NCBI RefSeq assembly: GCF_001042595.1
Contig: NZ_AP012326.1
Span: 930,001 to 994,000, forward strand
Source of the DNA: Bifidobacterium dentium JCM 1195 = DSM 20436
GTDB taxonomy: Bacteria; Actinomycetota; Actinomycetes; Actinomycetales; Bifidobacteriaceae
DNA: 64,000 nucleotides
Direction of reading: 5' to 3'
Shown here: in pieces, positions 34,474 through 43,585 of the stretch
How the letters are laid out: each line of letters begins with the position of its first letter
Position numbering within the stretch: position 1 is the stretch's first letter
Notes under the pieces: generated by a model
Told to the model about the DNA's origin: nothing
The model's input: the letters and a program-made list of their open reading frames with translations, nothing else
Databases searched by the model: none
Translations under genes and position numbers: made by a program

Positions 34474-35262
34474 TCAGCCGGCAATCGGCTGATACTGGTC
34501 CTCGGCGGTGAAGCAGCGCCTATACACCATAAGCATGATGATGCTGTCGGCCAGCAGGGTGAGCGCGGCGATGGCGGCGAGAATCATGAACTGGTATTTC
34601 GCCGCGTCGATCGGATTGCCTCCGGCGATGATCTGTCCGGCCATCATGCCAGGCACCGTTACGATGCCGCTGGACGCCAGCGAAGCAGTGGTCGGCAGCA
34701 GTCCCAAGCGAATCGAAGAGACGATTGACGGACGTGCCGCCTCCCAAGCCGTGGCCCCAAGCGCAAGCAATGTGTCCACCTCGTCTCGGCGCTCCCTCAT
34801 GCTTTCGAAAAAGCGGCTCAGCCCTACGGCCAGGGCGGAAACGGTATTGCCCAACAGCATGCCGGTCAGCGGTACTACGAGTTGCGGCGCATACCATGGC
34901 CGAGGGCGAACGATCAGTTCGGTGACCAACGAAATCATGATGAGCATGGTGATCACCAAACTCAGGAATACCGGGCATGCCAAGCCTTTCGGCACGCCTT
35001 TGGCACGTGACAGCGTGATCTGCACGGCGGCGATCAGCATGAACGATACGAGCAGCAAGACCAGCCATGGATTGTTCGAGGCGATGACGAACTCCATGAT
35101 GAAGCCCATCGCGCATAGTTGCAACAGTGCACGGCAGGCCGACCACAGCAACGTTCTGCCGACGCCCATGCGCATGATTTCGGAGATGCCTGCGGCGATG
35201 GCCACCATGATCAAAGCCGTGACCAAGCCCCAGATATCGATGGAATAGTAACCGCCGTTCAT
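34474..35262 (-). CDS. fetB: ABC permease, FetB/UPF0014 family
   Basis: A 262-residue permease with about seven helices and the UPF0014 pattern: YSIDIWGLVTALIMVAIAAG at the N-terminus, NTVSALAVGLSRFFESMRERRDEVDTLLALGATAWEAA, then GIVTVPGMMAGQIIAGGNPIDAAKYQFMI. The FFESMRERRDEVD...LGAT segment is the ATPase-coupling region. In E. coli FetAB exports iron and protects against peroxide; plant relatives handle aluminium. A similar metal-export role is possible but not shown. Its ATG overlaps the stop of the ATPase gene (ATGA). Confidence 0.88.
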   Translation of the reverse strand: MNGGYYSIDIWGLVTALIMVAIAAGISEIMRMGVGRTLLWSACRALLQLCAMGFIMEFVIASNNPWLVLLLVSFMLIAAVQITLSRAKGVPKGLACPVFLSLVITMLIMISLVTELIVRPRPWYAPQLVVPLTGMLLGNTVSALAVGLSRFFESMRERRDEVDTLLALGATAWEAARPSIVSSIRLGLLPTTASLASSGIVTVPGMMAGQIIAGGNPIDAAKYQFMILAAIAALTLLADSIIMLMVYRRCFTAEDQYQPIAG

Positions 35263-36002
35263 GCGATTCCACCTCCATTGGAAATTTCGACTCGCGATTC
35301 GTTCTCGATCTGCGTCAGTATGCCGTCGGCAAGCCGCATGATGCGCGTCGCACGACCATCGGGCGGACGATGCCGGATACGGATGACGGCCATGCCGTTC
35401 AATGCGGCTCGTTCCAGAATCGCCGCCACCTTGTCGGCATTCTCATCATCAAGACCGGCGTCCACCTCGTCGGCAAGCAGTACTTTGGGGTCGGTCAGCA
35501 ACGTACGCGCAAGACTCACGCGGGCCGCCTGACCTCCTGACAGATCATGCGGTGCGCGGCCAAGATCAATGTCGGCGCAGCCGATGGCATCCAACGTTTC
35601 ACGGATGCTCACATCCGACAGCAGCTCAACCGGCTTGGCCTTACGACCATTGGCCTGCGTAGCGGACTGCCGGATCGCCAGCGTATACGGCAGACGAATC
35701 GCATCGGCCACGCAATCTCCCAACAACACCGGCTTCTGCGGCAGATATGCGATCCGTGCACGCCATTGCTGCGGCGTAAAAGCCGAAGCGGGATGTCCTT
35801 GCAACACAAAGTCGCCGTGCGCCCGCGGATTGAGTCTGGCAAACGCCATCAGCAGACTGCTTTTGCCCGAACCGGACGGGCCGACCAGATCCACTATCTC
35901 ACCTGGTGCGATCGCCAACGAGACATCCTTGAAAATCGTGCGTCGCTTGCCGTCTACCACAATCTCACAGGACACATTCGATGCCGAAAACATATGTTGC
36001 AT
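35259..36002 (-). CDS. fetA: ABC ATPase partner of FetB
   Basis: About 247 residues: Walker A GPSGSGKSS, Q-loop IAYLPQKPVLLGDCV, signature LSGGQAARVSLARTLL, Walker B VLLADEVDAGLD with the catalytic Glu, and a switch-His region reading IRHRPPDG. The alternative starts are 36059 (longer, without family similarity), 36002 (MQHMFSASNV) and 35993 (MFSASNV). None has a good ribosome site, so the mRNA may be near-leaderless. A roughly 25-residue hydrophilic insert (RQSATQANGRKAKPVELLSD) lies between the Q-loop and the signature. It is translationally coupled to fetB. Confidence 0.85.
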   Translation of the reverse strand: MQHMFSASNVSCEIVVDGKRRTIFKDVSLAIAPGEIVDLVGPSGSGKSSLLMAFARLNPRAHGDFVLQGHPASAFTPQQWRARIAYLPQKPVLLGDCVADAIRLPYTLAIRQSATQANGRKAKPVELLSDVSIRETLDAIGCADIDLGRAPHDLSGGQAARVSLARTLLTDPKVLLADEVDAGLDDENADKVAAILERAALNGMAVIRIRHRPPDGRATRIMRLADGILTQIENESRVEISNGGGIA

Positions 36003-36415
36003 AAGGGAACCATACCGCGATTGCCAAGTCGGTGAGCCATGCACAGCGTTTCCTGCCATCCGTCAGGGTATGGAGACATGCATGGCATGAAATCCGCAGG
36101 TCCATCCGTCATCCGAGGGTTCGCTGAGCGTGGAATCGATTTCGGACGAAACCCCCATGGATCGGCCGCCGTCCCATGGACCGACGATGATACGTCCGAT
36201 TGGCGTATGCGTTGCAATCATTGGTTTTCCAAAGAAAGATCTTCATGATGGTGGGGGTAATGAATGATCAGGATTTTCCCCCGGTCATCGGTGAAAATCA
36301 ATCTTACGGATGACTCGCGCCCCACGAATATGTACTACAACTACACCATGGAAGCAATATGACGGAAAGCCGTGAGACGACGGTTTGGGCGATGGTGTAG
36401 TGAGAGGAATTGCGA
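36003..36415. other. Divergent intergenic region between fetA and the membrane esterase
   Basis: A 413-bp spacer with no gene I can support. Short frames here (for example 36039-36248) lack ribosome sites and family features. It should hold the promoters of both divergent genes, and it ends in a long-range inverted repeat (36341-36400) next to the esterase ribosome site. Confidence 0.55.
36341..36400 (+). promoter_or_regulatory. Leader stem-loop before the membrane esterase
   Basis: CTACACCAT (36341-36349) pairs perfectly with ATGGTGTAG (36392-36400), and a CCGT/ACGG element lies inside. The ribosome site GAGAGGAA follows directly (36402-36409), so folding could affect initiation. This could alternatively be an operator pair. 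Confidence 0.4.
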
Positions 36416-37801
36416 ATGCGGCAGTGGCTGATGAACGTGAGTTTGTTGCAGGGATGGCTGCCGGCGACGTTGTTTGCGATTACGGCAGCGCTGATAGTGA
36501 TTCTGCTGATCGGTGCCATTGCGACCATACGTAAGGCGGGCCTCAAGCCGGTACTGATGCCGCTGGTGGTTGCAGCGGTTGCCGGTGCCGTGGGGTTCGT
36601 GATCACCTGGCTGCTTTCGGATGTGTTCATGGTATTCGGCGTGGAACTTGGCCCGCACGTGTTCGTGTGGACGAGCGCCGGTTGCGCGACCGTGGGATTC
36701 GCCGTCACGCATATGGCTATGCGGAGGCGTGCAAGTCGTGCATTGGCCGTGATCCTCGTGATATTCGCGTTGCTCGCCTCCGCTCTCGGCATCGATCAGG
36801 CATATGGCGAATATGCCACGTTAGGTTCGTTGTTCGGTGTGGACTCCTATCATGAAGCCGATCTGACCGGCATGGCCGACCGCAGGGACCTCATCACCAT
36901 CGCGCAGTGGAGGCAAGGCGTCGCTGACCATACCATCCGCAACGTACCATCCCATGGTGCGGTCGACAAAGTGGATATTCCGGCGACCACATCCGGTTTC
37001 AAGGCACGCAAGGCGCTTGTTTACCTGCCTCCTGCGGCATTGGTCCCAACCAAAGCCAAGCCGGCCCTGCCGGTCATCCTGATGCTGAGCGGGCAGCCCG
37101 GATGCCCGAATCGTGTATTCAACGCAGGTGGCATTCAGACCATGATGGATGACTATGCCCAGCATCATCAGGGTCTTGCGCCCATCGTCATCGCCGCCGA
37201 CCAGCTTGGTGCGGATTCGCATAACACCCTGTGCGTGGATTCGCAGGTATACGGCAACGCGTTGACCTATCTGACGCAGGACGTGGTCGATTGGGTGAAA
37301 GACAATCTGCCCGCTGCGCAGGATGCCAAGGATTGGGCCATCGCAGGATTCTCCCAAGGAGCCACCTGCTCCATGCAGATCGGACCCAACTATCCGAATC
37401 TGTTCGGCACCATCATCCCCACCGGCAGCGAAATCGGACCGAGCAACGGCAGCGAGCAGGAGATGATCGACCGTTTCTTCGATGGCGACCGCGAAGCGTA
37501 TGAGCGCCAGATCCCGATCAACGCCATTCGCAATCATGCTCCCTCCGATCAGACGCTCATCATGGGCACGGGGGAGAAGGACGTCGAATCGTTGCGCAAC
37601 ATCGAAGAGATAGCGCCCGTGGCCCGTAAGGCGGGCATGCACGTCACCGCCGTGGAATCGCTTGGCAACGCGCATGACTGGCATGCGGTGCAGGACACGT
37701 TGCGGTACGGGCTTGCCGTATTCGGGTATGACACCGGCATGAGCAGCGTGAAACCGAAGCTTTCCGACTATACGAATCTTCGCCGTATCAAGATTTCCTG
37801 A
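36416..37801 (+). CDS. Membrane-anchored alpha/beta-hydrolase esterase
   Basis: 461 residues. The first 130 residues hold four membrane segments (near 8-30, 38-60, 75-95, 105-125). An extracellular esterase domain (about 165-450) of the antigen-85/esterase-D type follows: LPVILMLSGQPGCPN, nucleophile elbow AGFSQGATCS (GFSQG), and the His region LGNAHDWHAVQD. ATG 36416 is chosen for GAGAGGAA 6 nt upstream. It is followed 19 nt later by an MprF-like gene. In Actinobacteria and enterococci such a pairing includes hydrolases that remove amino acids from aminoacylated lipids, so this protein may be that hydrolase (inference). Confidence 0.8.
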   Translation: MRQWLMNVSLLQGWLPATLFAITAALIVILLIGAIATIRKAGLKPVLMPLVVAAVAGAVGFVITWLLSDVFMVFGVELGPHVFVWTSAGCATVGFAVTHMAMRRRASRALAVILVIFALLASALGIDQAYGEYATLGSLFGVDSYHEADLTGMADRRDLITIAQWRQGVADHTIRNVPSHGAVDKVDIPATTSGFKARKALVYLPPAALVPTKAKPALPVILMLSGQPGCPNRVFNAGGIQTMMDDYAQHHQGLAPIVIAADQLGADSHNTLCVDSQVYGNALTYLTQDVVDWVKDNLPAAQDAKDWAIAGFSQGATCSMQIGPNYPNLFGTIIPTGSEIGPSNGSEQEMIDRFFDGDREAYERQIPINAIRNHAPSDQTLIMGTGEKDVESLRNIEEIAPVARKAGMHVTAVESLGNAHDWHAVQDTLRYGLAVFGYDTGMSSVKPKLSDYTNLRRIKIS

Positions 37802-37820
37802 AGAACCGACTCGAAAACGA

Positions 37821-40376
37821 ATGGACACCATGACTGAAACGCAAGCAAAGCAACAGAAGATGAAGCCGCTGTTCGGCTTCCGGGCCCTGCTGGCCGACAT
37901 CGCGGATTGGATACGCCACCATCTGCTGACCGTCTGCTTCGCATTGTTCATTCTGCTGGTCAATGTGATCAGCCGGATCGTCTGCGCCGTTGCGCACTGG
38001 CAGTTTCCTCCGCACCTGGCCAAGGTGAGTTTCGAAGCGTTGGCGCACGGCAGATGGTATACGGCACCCATCTCCATGCTGTACATGTCGCATCTGGGGC
38101 GTCTGGTCATCGATATTCCGCTGATTCTCATCGCATTCGGCCTGTCCGAATCGGTGATCGGCAAGATCAAGACCATGTGGGTGTCCGTCATCACTACGCT
38201 TGGTGGCATCGCACTCGGCATGGGGCTGTGCTCCCTGCTCTCCAGCCATAGTCCGCAGTGGCATGCGATTTCCCGTGACGGTGCGATTCTCGGGCCGCTG
38301 ATCGTGGTGACCGGTACGCTCATGTGCGCCAGTGCGTTCACTTCCGTGCTGTGGCGCCGCCGCATTCGTGTAATCGGCTACGCCATCGTGCTCATCATGT
38401 TCCTCTACCGCGGTGAAGCCAGTGACTACTGTCTGCTTTCCGCGACGTTGCTCGGTCATGTGCTTGGCTATCTCATGGCCTCCGACGGGCGAGGCGACTC
38501 CTATCGCAACGGTGCGATCTACGAGATGCGCCGATTGGTCGGCGTCGTCGCCGGCGTGCAGGCCATCGGCTCGCTGGTGGCCGTATCGTCACGCCAATCC
38601 TTCGGACTGCTGTCGATGTTCGGCCTGCTGACCGGATCGACCGAGTTCGACACCGGCAGGGTGCTCTACTGCCTGGATGGCACCTCGCGTGTGAACTGCT
38701 TCGCACAGTACCGTATGTTGCGCTTCTCCATGCCGGGCAATTGGCTGGTTTCCATCATGCCGACGCTGATGCTGTTGCTCATCGCCTGGGGGCTATATTG
38801 TGGCCGTCGCTTGGCGGCGGTACTGAGCGTCGTCTTCAATGCGTGCACGATCGTGTTGGCGTTCCTGTTCTATCTGGTCATTCCGATGTCGTATGCGACC
38901 GATGACCATACCATGACCGCGCTGGTACGACATGGCGCGTTGCATGCGATGTTTTCCACAATGGCGTTGCCGCTGATTTTCGCGATCGTCGTGATTGCAT
39001 TCCGCCAATGCTTTACGATCCGTACCAAGAGCGAAACGATTCTGCGCGATGTCGCGATCGTGCTTTCCGCTTTCATCCTGCTGGGACTGCTTTACGTCGG
39101 CTACGGGCTGAGCGTTCCCACCGACTTCAACGAAACGCCGCAGTTGCTCGAATTGATTGCCGATTATGTGCAGCGTCTGCTGCCGATCGGTCTGCTCAGC
39201 GGGGTGGAACCGGCCTTCATTCCGGTCGGTTGGCTGTCCCAGGCCATCTATCAATGCGTCGGCCCGGTATTCTGGATCGTGGCACTGTATTGTGCGTGGG
39301 ATTGTCTGCGTGACCGTTCCATGGTCAACGATGCATCCCGGCACCGTGTGGACGAAATCATTCCGCTTGGAGGCGAATCCATGTCGTTCATGGCTACTTG
39401 GAGCGGCAACGACTACTGGTTCTCCGCAACCGGGCGCTCGGCCATCGCCTATCGCGTCTCCTACGGCATCGCGTTGACCGTGACCGGTCCATTCGGCGAT
39501 CCAAGCGAATACCGCGACGACCTGCACGCTTTCGCACGATTCTGCGCCCAGCATTCCTGGACGCCCGTGTTCTACAGCATCCATGCGGCCCAGCGTGACG
39601 AGCTGTTGTCGGCCGGATGGGACTCGCTTGATGTCGGTACCGAAATGATCGTCGATCCGAACGCATGGCAGACACGTGGCAAGAAATGGCAGGATGTACG
39701 CACCGCCATCAACAAGGCCAAAAGGGACGGCATCACCGATGTGCTCACCACCTTCCGCGAGGCACCGTTCTCCGTGCAGACGCAGATCCGTGAGATATCC
39801 GCGCAGTGGGCAGGCGAAAAGGCGTTACCGGAGATGGGATTCACCTTGGGTGGCCTTGACGAACTGGTCGACTCCCGTGTGCAGCTGCTCTATGCGGTCG
39901 ACGAAAGCGGCAAGGTACTCGGTGTGACCAGCTGGTTGCCGACCTACCGCGACGGCAAGGTGATCGGCTGGACGCTTGACTTCATGCGGCACCGCACCGA
40001 CAGCGTCAACGGCATCATGGAATTCCTCATCGCACGCATGGCCGAACGTCTGCGCGACGAAGGCGACGTGGAATTCATGAGCCTATCCGCGGCCCCACTG
40101 GCCGGTATGGGCGACGATCCGGACAGGGCCGAGGAAAGCGCCGTGCTACGTCATGCCCTGCAGATGGTCGCCGACATCATGGAACCCGCGTACGGCTTCC
40201 ACTCGCTGTTCCGATTCAAGCTCAAGTTCCACCCCGAAGAAGCCAAGGTGTACATCTGCTATCCGGACGCAGCCAAGCTGCCGCAGATCTCGCTGGCCGT
40301 GGCGCAGGCCTACGTTCCTTCGCTCACACCGGCCGAGGCGATGCGCTTCGTCAAGACCATCATGCCCCACGACTGA
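37821..40376 (+). CDS. mprF: MprF-like aminoacyl-lipid synthase (DUF2156) with large membrane domain
   Basis: 851 residues. An N-terminal membrane part (about 1-510, 12 or so helices) is followed by a cytoplasmic DUF2156 domain (about 515-850, tandem GNAT-like fold). Visible in the latter are YWFSATGRSAIAYRVSYGIA, TGPFGDPSEYRDDLHAFARFC, KKWQDVRTAINKAKRDGI, EMGFTLGGL and YGFHSLFRFKLKFHPE near the end. Such enzymes move an amino acid from aminoacyl-tRNA to phosphatidylglycerol or diacylglycerol, lowering surface charge. The first half resembles a rhomboid-like membrane region (FEALAHGRWYTAPISMLYMSH) rather than a classic MprF flippase. ATG 37830 is an alternative start. The amino acid and the lipid are unknown. 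Confidence 0.82.
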   Translation: MDTMTETQAKQQKMKPLFGFRALLADIADWIRHHLLTVCFALFILLVNVISRIVCAVAHWQFPPHLAKVSFEALAHGRWYTAPISMLYMSHLGRLVIDIPLILIAFGLSESVIGKIKTMWVSVITTLGGIALGMGLCSLLSSHSPQWHAISRDGAILGPLIVVTGTLMCASAFTSVLWRRRIRVIGYAIVLIMFLYRGEASDYCLLSATLLGHVLGYLMASDGRGDSYRNGAIYEMRRLVGVVAGVQAIGSLVAVSSRQSFGLLSMFGLLTGSTEFDTGRVLYCLDGTSRVNCFAQYRMLRFSMPGNWLVSIMPTLMLLLIAWGLYCGRRLAAVLSVVFNACTIVLAFLFYLVIPMSYATDDHTMTALVRHGALHAMFSTMALPLIFAIVVIAFRQCFTIRTKSETILRDVAIVLSAFILLGLLYVGYGLSVPTDFNETPQLLELIADYVQRLLPIGLLSGVEPAFIPVGWLSQAIYQCVGPVFWIVALYCAWDCLRDRSMVNDASRHRVDEIIPLGGESMSFMATWSGNDYWFSATGRSAIAYRVSYGIALTVTGPFGDPSEYRDDLHAFARFCAQHSWTPVFYSIHAAQRDELLSAGWDSLDVGTEMIVDPNAWQTRGKKWQDVRTAINKAKRDGITDVLTTFREAPFSVQTQIREISAQWAGEKALPEMGFTLGGLDELVDSRVQLLYAVDESGKVLGVTSWLPTYRDGKVIGWTLDFMRHRTDSVNGIMEFLIARMAERLRDEGDVEFMSLSAAPLAGMGDDPDRAEESAVLRHALQMVADIMEPAYGFHSLFRFKLKFHPEEAKVYICYPDAAKLPQISLAVAQAYVPSLTPAEAMRFVKTIMPHD

Positions 40377-40492
40377 TTCGTTGTGCCGGGTTGTTCCGAA
40401 CGCGAATCCCAAGGTTCCCGCGATTCGAATGCGTTATAGTGAGTGCGCAAACACCAAGTAACGCAATTGCCAGAAACGGAACCGAGGTCATC

Positions 40493-41107
40493 GTGAAGAA
40501 GCTGATGCTGGTTTCGGCATTCAATCCGGTCAGTCGACTGCTGCCTCGCGTGGAGCCGGAACTCAAGGCGAAAACGGTGGCGTTCATCCCTACCGCCAGC
40601 AAGGGGAGCCTGTACTCGCCGATCATGGGTCTTGCCAAACATGCCCTACGGCGTATGGATGTGAGCATATACAGCCTTGACATAGCCAGTGCCTCATACG
40701 GGCTCATCCATGATGTGATCGAAGCCAGCGACATCATCTACGTGGGTGGAGGCAATTCCTTTCTCCTGCTACAGGAAATGCGCCGTTCTGGGGCCGATAC
40801 GATCATCACCGAGGCCGTGACGAACGGCAAACCGTATATCGGCGAATCCGCGGGAGCGGTGGTGGCCGGTCCCGATATCGGGTACATCCGCGATATGGAC
40901 GATGCGAAGGCAGCGCCTTTGCTGCATGATTCACGGGGTCTTGGACTGGTGGATTTCCGAGTGGTTCCGCATTGCCACGGACCGTTCCTCGGCCGCAAGG
41001 CCGCCAAAATCGCCCGTCGATACGCCGATGCGTCCGACCTGCGCACCATCACCAACCGTCAGGCCGTCGTGGTGCATGGCAGCAAGGACATCACCGTCAG
41101 CAGGTGA
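40493..41107 (+). CDS. pepE: Peptidase E / class I glutamine-amidotransferase-like (S51)
   Basis: A 204-residue protein of the S51 group. It has VAFIPTASKG, the DIIYVGGGNSFLLLQEMR loop, the Ser nucleophile in GESAGAVVAGPDI, and the His-containing VVPHCHGPF. Family members cleave Asp-X dipeptides or act as related amidases. It is shorter than E. coli PepE (229). GTG 40493 has GAGG upstream at 40484-40487; a longer in-frame extension back to 40391 lacks similarity. Confidence 0.82.
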   Translation: MKKLMLVSAFNPVSRLLPRVEPELKAKTVAFIPTASKGSLYSPIMGLAKHALRRMDVSIYSLDIASASYGLIHDVIEASDIIYVGGGNSFLLLQEMRRSGADTIITEAVTNGKPYIGESAGAVVAGPDIGYIRDMDDAKAAPLLHDSRGLGLVDFRVVPHCHGPFLGRKAAKIARRYADASDLRTITNRQAVVVHGSKDITVSR

Positions 41108-41214
41108 TCAGGCGCGATAATCTCCATGAGATGACGGATGGTCGCTGGGGTTGCTTGGGTCTAGACTGAAAGACGGCTCATAAAGTACTACTTATTTTTT
41201 GACGGAGGACCAGC

Positions 41215-42663
41215 ATGTCAGCTGAAGCAAACGTCGGTGTGGTCGGCCTTGCCGCAATGGGCGGCAGTCTCGCACGCAATCTCGCACACCACGGCAACAA
41301 GGTCGCCGTGTTCAACCGCTCCTACGGCCGTACCGAAAAGCTCATGAACGAGCACGGCACCGAAGGCGAGTTCTATCCGGCGAAAACCCTCGAGGAGTTC
41401 GTCGACAGCCTTGTCAAGCCACGCACCGCCATCATCATGGTCAAGGCAGGCGAGCCGACCGACGCCATGATCAACGCGCTCGCCGATCTCATGGAGCCGG
41501 GTGACATCATCGTCGACGCAGGCAACGCGTACTTCCCGGACACCATCCGCCGTGAAAAGGAAATCAGCGCCCGCGGACTGCACTTCGTCGGATGCGGCGT
41601 TTCCGGAGGCGAGGAAGGCGCCCTGCTCGGCCCCTCCATGATGCCGGGCGGCTCCGAAGAATCCTGGAAGACGCTCAAGCCGATCTTCGAGTCCATCGCG
41701 GCCAAGGCCGAAGGCGAACCGTGCGTGACCCACATTGGTCTGAACGGTGCCGGCCACTTCGTCAAGATGGTGCACAATGGCATCGAATACTCCGACATGC
41801 AGCTCATCGCCGAAAGCTACGACCTCATGCGTCGCGGCCTCGGCATGACCCCTGCCGAAATCGGCGACGTGTTCGAAGAGTGGAACAAGACCGAACTGGA
41901 CTCCTACCTGATCGAAATCACCGCCGAGGTGCTGCACCAGGTCGACAAGAAGACCGGCAAGCCGTTGGTCGATCTGATCGTGGACCACGCCGGCATGAAG
42001 GGCACCGGCACCTGGACCGTGCAGACCGCACTGTCTTTGGCCGTGCCGGTCACCGGTATCGCCGAGGCCGTGTTCGCACGAGGCCTGTCCTCCGAAGCCG
42101 ACCTGCGCGAAGAGGCCCAGAAGCAGGGCTTCGCCGGTCCGAACGGTGAGCTGGACCTGAATGACGAGGAGAAGAAGGCCTTCATCGAAGATATCCGCCA
42201 GGCCCTCTACGCCTCCAAGATCGTTGCCTACGCGCAGGGTTTCAACGAAATCACCACCGCCGCCAAGGAATACGATTGGGATATCGATCTGGCCGCTGTG
42301 GCGCGCATCTGGCGTGGTGGCTGCATCATCCGTGCGAAGTTCCTCAACCGCATCTCCGAAGCGTTCGAATCCGGTGAGGCCAATGTGTCGCTGTTGTTCG
42401 CACCGTACTTCAAGAACGCCATCGAAGCCGCCGAATGCTCCTGGCGCAACGTGGTGGCCGAAGCCGCACGCAACGGCCTGCCGACCCCGGCATTCGCATC
42501 GTCGCTCTCGTACTTCGACGGCCTGCGTTCCAAGCGTCTGCCTGCCGCTCTGATCCAGGGCCAGCGTGATTACTTCGGTGCTCACACCTACCAGCGTGTG
42601 GACCAGCCGGGTGCATTCCACACCCTGTGGGCCACCGAGGAACGCAACGAGATCGAAGCCTGA
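41215..42663 (+). CDS. gnd: 6-phosphogluconate dehydrogenase (decarboxylating)
   Basis: It converts 6-phosphogluconate to ribulose 5-phosphate, CO2 and NADPH. The 482-residue long form has the Rossmann motif VGLAAMGGSLARNLAHHG, the substrate motif CGVSGGEEGALLGPSMMPGG, GAGHFVKMVHNGIEYSDMQ with the catalytic Lys and the following Asn, and the C-terminal QRDYFGAHTYQR that closes on the partner subunit. A perfect 26-bp hairpin separates it from the convergent pgl-opcA-zwf genes. A GACGGAGGA ribosome site precedes ATG 41215. Confidence 0.97.
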   Translation: MSAEANVGVVGLAAMGGSLARNLAHHGNKVAVFNRSYGRTEKLMNEHGTEGEFYPAKTLEEFVDSLVKPRTAIIMVKAGEPTDAMINALADLMEPGDIIVDAGNAYFPDTIRREKEISARGLHFVGCGVSGGEEGALLGPSMMPGGSEESWKTLKPIFESIAAKAEGEPCVTHIGLNGAGHFVKMVHNGIEYSDMQLIAESYDLMRRGLGMTPAEIGDVFEEWNKTELDSYLIEITAEVLHQVDKKTGKPLVDLIVDHAGMKGTGTWTVQTALSLAVPVTGIAEAVFARGLSSEADLREEAQKQGFAGPNGELDLNDEEKKAFIEDIRQALYASKIVAYAQGFNEITTAAKEYDWDIDLAAVARIWRGGCIIRAKFLNRISEAFESGEANVSLLFAPYFKNAIEAAECSWRNVVAEAARNGLPTPAFASSLSYFDGLRSKRLPAALIQGQRDYFGAHTYQRVDQPGAFHTLWATEERNEIEA

Positions 42664-42670
42664 TTTCGAT

Positions 42671-42725
42671 TGGTATGAAAGAAGTCCCGCAGACCACGGT
42701 GGTCTGCGGGACTTCTTTCATACCA
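42671..42725. terminator. Perfect 26-bp hairpin between gnd and pgl
   Basis: Arms 42671-42696 and 42700-42725 are exactly complementary around a 3-nt loop. It sits between convergent gnd and pgl. It lacks a marked T-run on either side but its arms begin and end with short A/T stretches, and it likely serves both transcripts. Confidence 0.75.
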
Positions 42726-42763
42726 AGCCATCAATCCCTGTTCGGAGCTTCCTTTGCGGCTCT

Positions 42764-43555
42764 TTACAGCTTGGAAGCGGCATCTTCATCGATGAGCCAA
42801 AGCAGCTCCTCACCATCGGCGTAGGAGCTCGGCGCATGCGGATTGTTGCGCCGAGCGAAGGCGGCCCGTACCGCATCGGCTTTGCGCTCCTCGGAAGTGA
42901 ACACCCACGTATGCTTCGAATGGGCGATCATCGGCACAGTCAGTGTCACGCGCAGTGGCGGCGGTTTCGGCGAATCACGCACGCCGACCACCAGCACATG
43001 CGGGTCATTGATTTCGGCTTCACCATGATCGGGGAACAGGGACGCGAAATGCGCGTCCGGCCCAACGCCGAACATCGCGATATCGAGCGACGGCTTGTCG
43101 CCAAGCTGTTCGATGAGCTCTCGCTGATATTCCGCTGCTGCGGCTGCCAGCACGGCGTCGGTCTGTTCCGGAGTGGCGGTGGTGATTTCATCGTCGCTGC
43201 GTCCATCGGCCGGCATCTCATGAATGTTCTCGGCCGGCATACGGCCGTCTTCGATGAGCTTGCCGAACCAGGCCTCGCGAGCCTGCTTGGCATTGCGGTC
43301 ATCGCTGTCGGCGGCCACAAAGCGTTCGTCGCCCCACCACACGTGCACGCGGGACCAGTCCACGGCCTCGGCCAAAGGGCTTTCGCCCATGACTTTCAGC
43401 ACATAGATGCCGTCGGTGCCGCCGGTCACGGCAATATCGACGCGCTGACGATTCGGCTCGGCCAGCAGATCGGCGATGGTCAGCAACGTACGTGCCGCCA
43501 CGGCCTGTGCCAGCACTTCGGGATTCGGGTATACGACAGTCTTGCGTTCCGTCAT
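42764..43555 (-). CDS. pgl: 6-phosphogluconolactonase
   Basis: It hydrolyses 6-phosphogluconolactone, linking Zwf and Gnd. The 263-residue protein has the family motifs TGGTDGIYVLKVM (family T/SGG), SRVHVWWGDERFV (with WGDER) and AMFGVGPDAHFASLFPDH (GxGxDGHxxSLFP form, here with DAH in place of DGH). AAGGAATC precedes the ATG at 43555. It lies 30 nt after opcA and completes a zwf-opcA-pgl operon on the minus strand. Confidence 0.93.
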   Translation of the reverse strand: MTERKTVVYPNPEVLAQAVAARTLLTIADLLAEPNRQRVDIAVTGGTDGIYVLKVMGESPLAEAVDWSRVHVWWGDERFVAADSDDRNAKQAREAWFGKLIEDGRMPAENIHEMPADGRSDDEITTATPEQTDAVLAAAAAEYQRELIEQLGDKPSLDIAMFGVGPDAHFASLFPDHGEAEINDPHVLVVGVRDSPKPPPLRVTLTVPMIAHSKHTWVFTSEERKADAVRAAFARRNNPHAPSSYADGEELLWLIDEDAASKL

Positions 43556-43585
43556 TGAAGGATTCCTTGTTTTTTGGGTTTCGAT

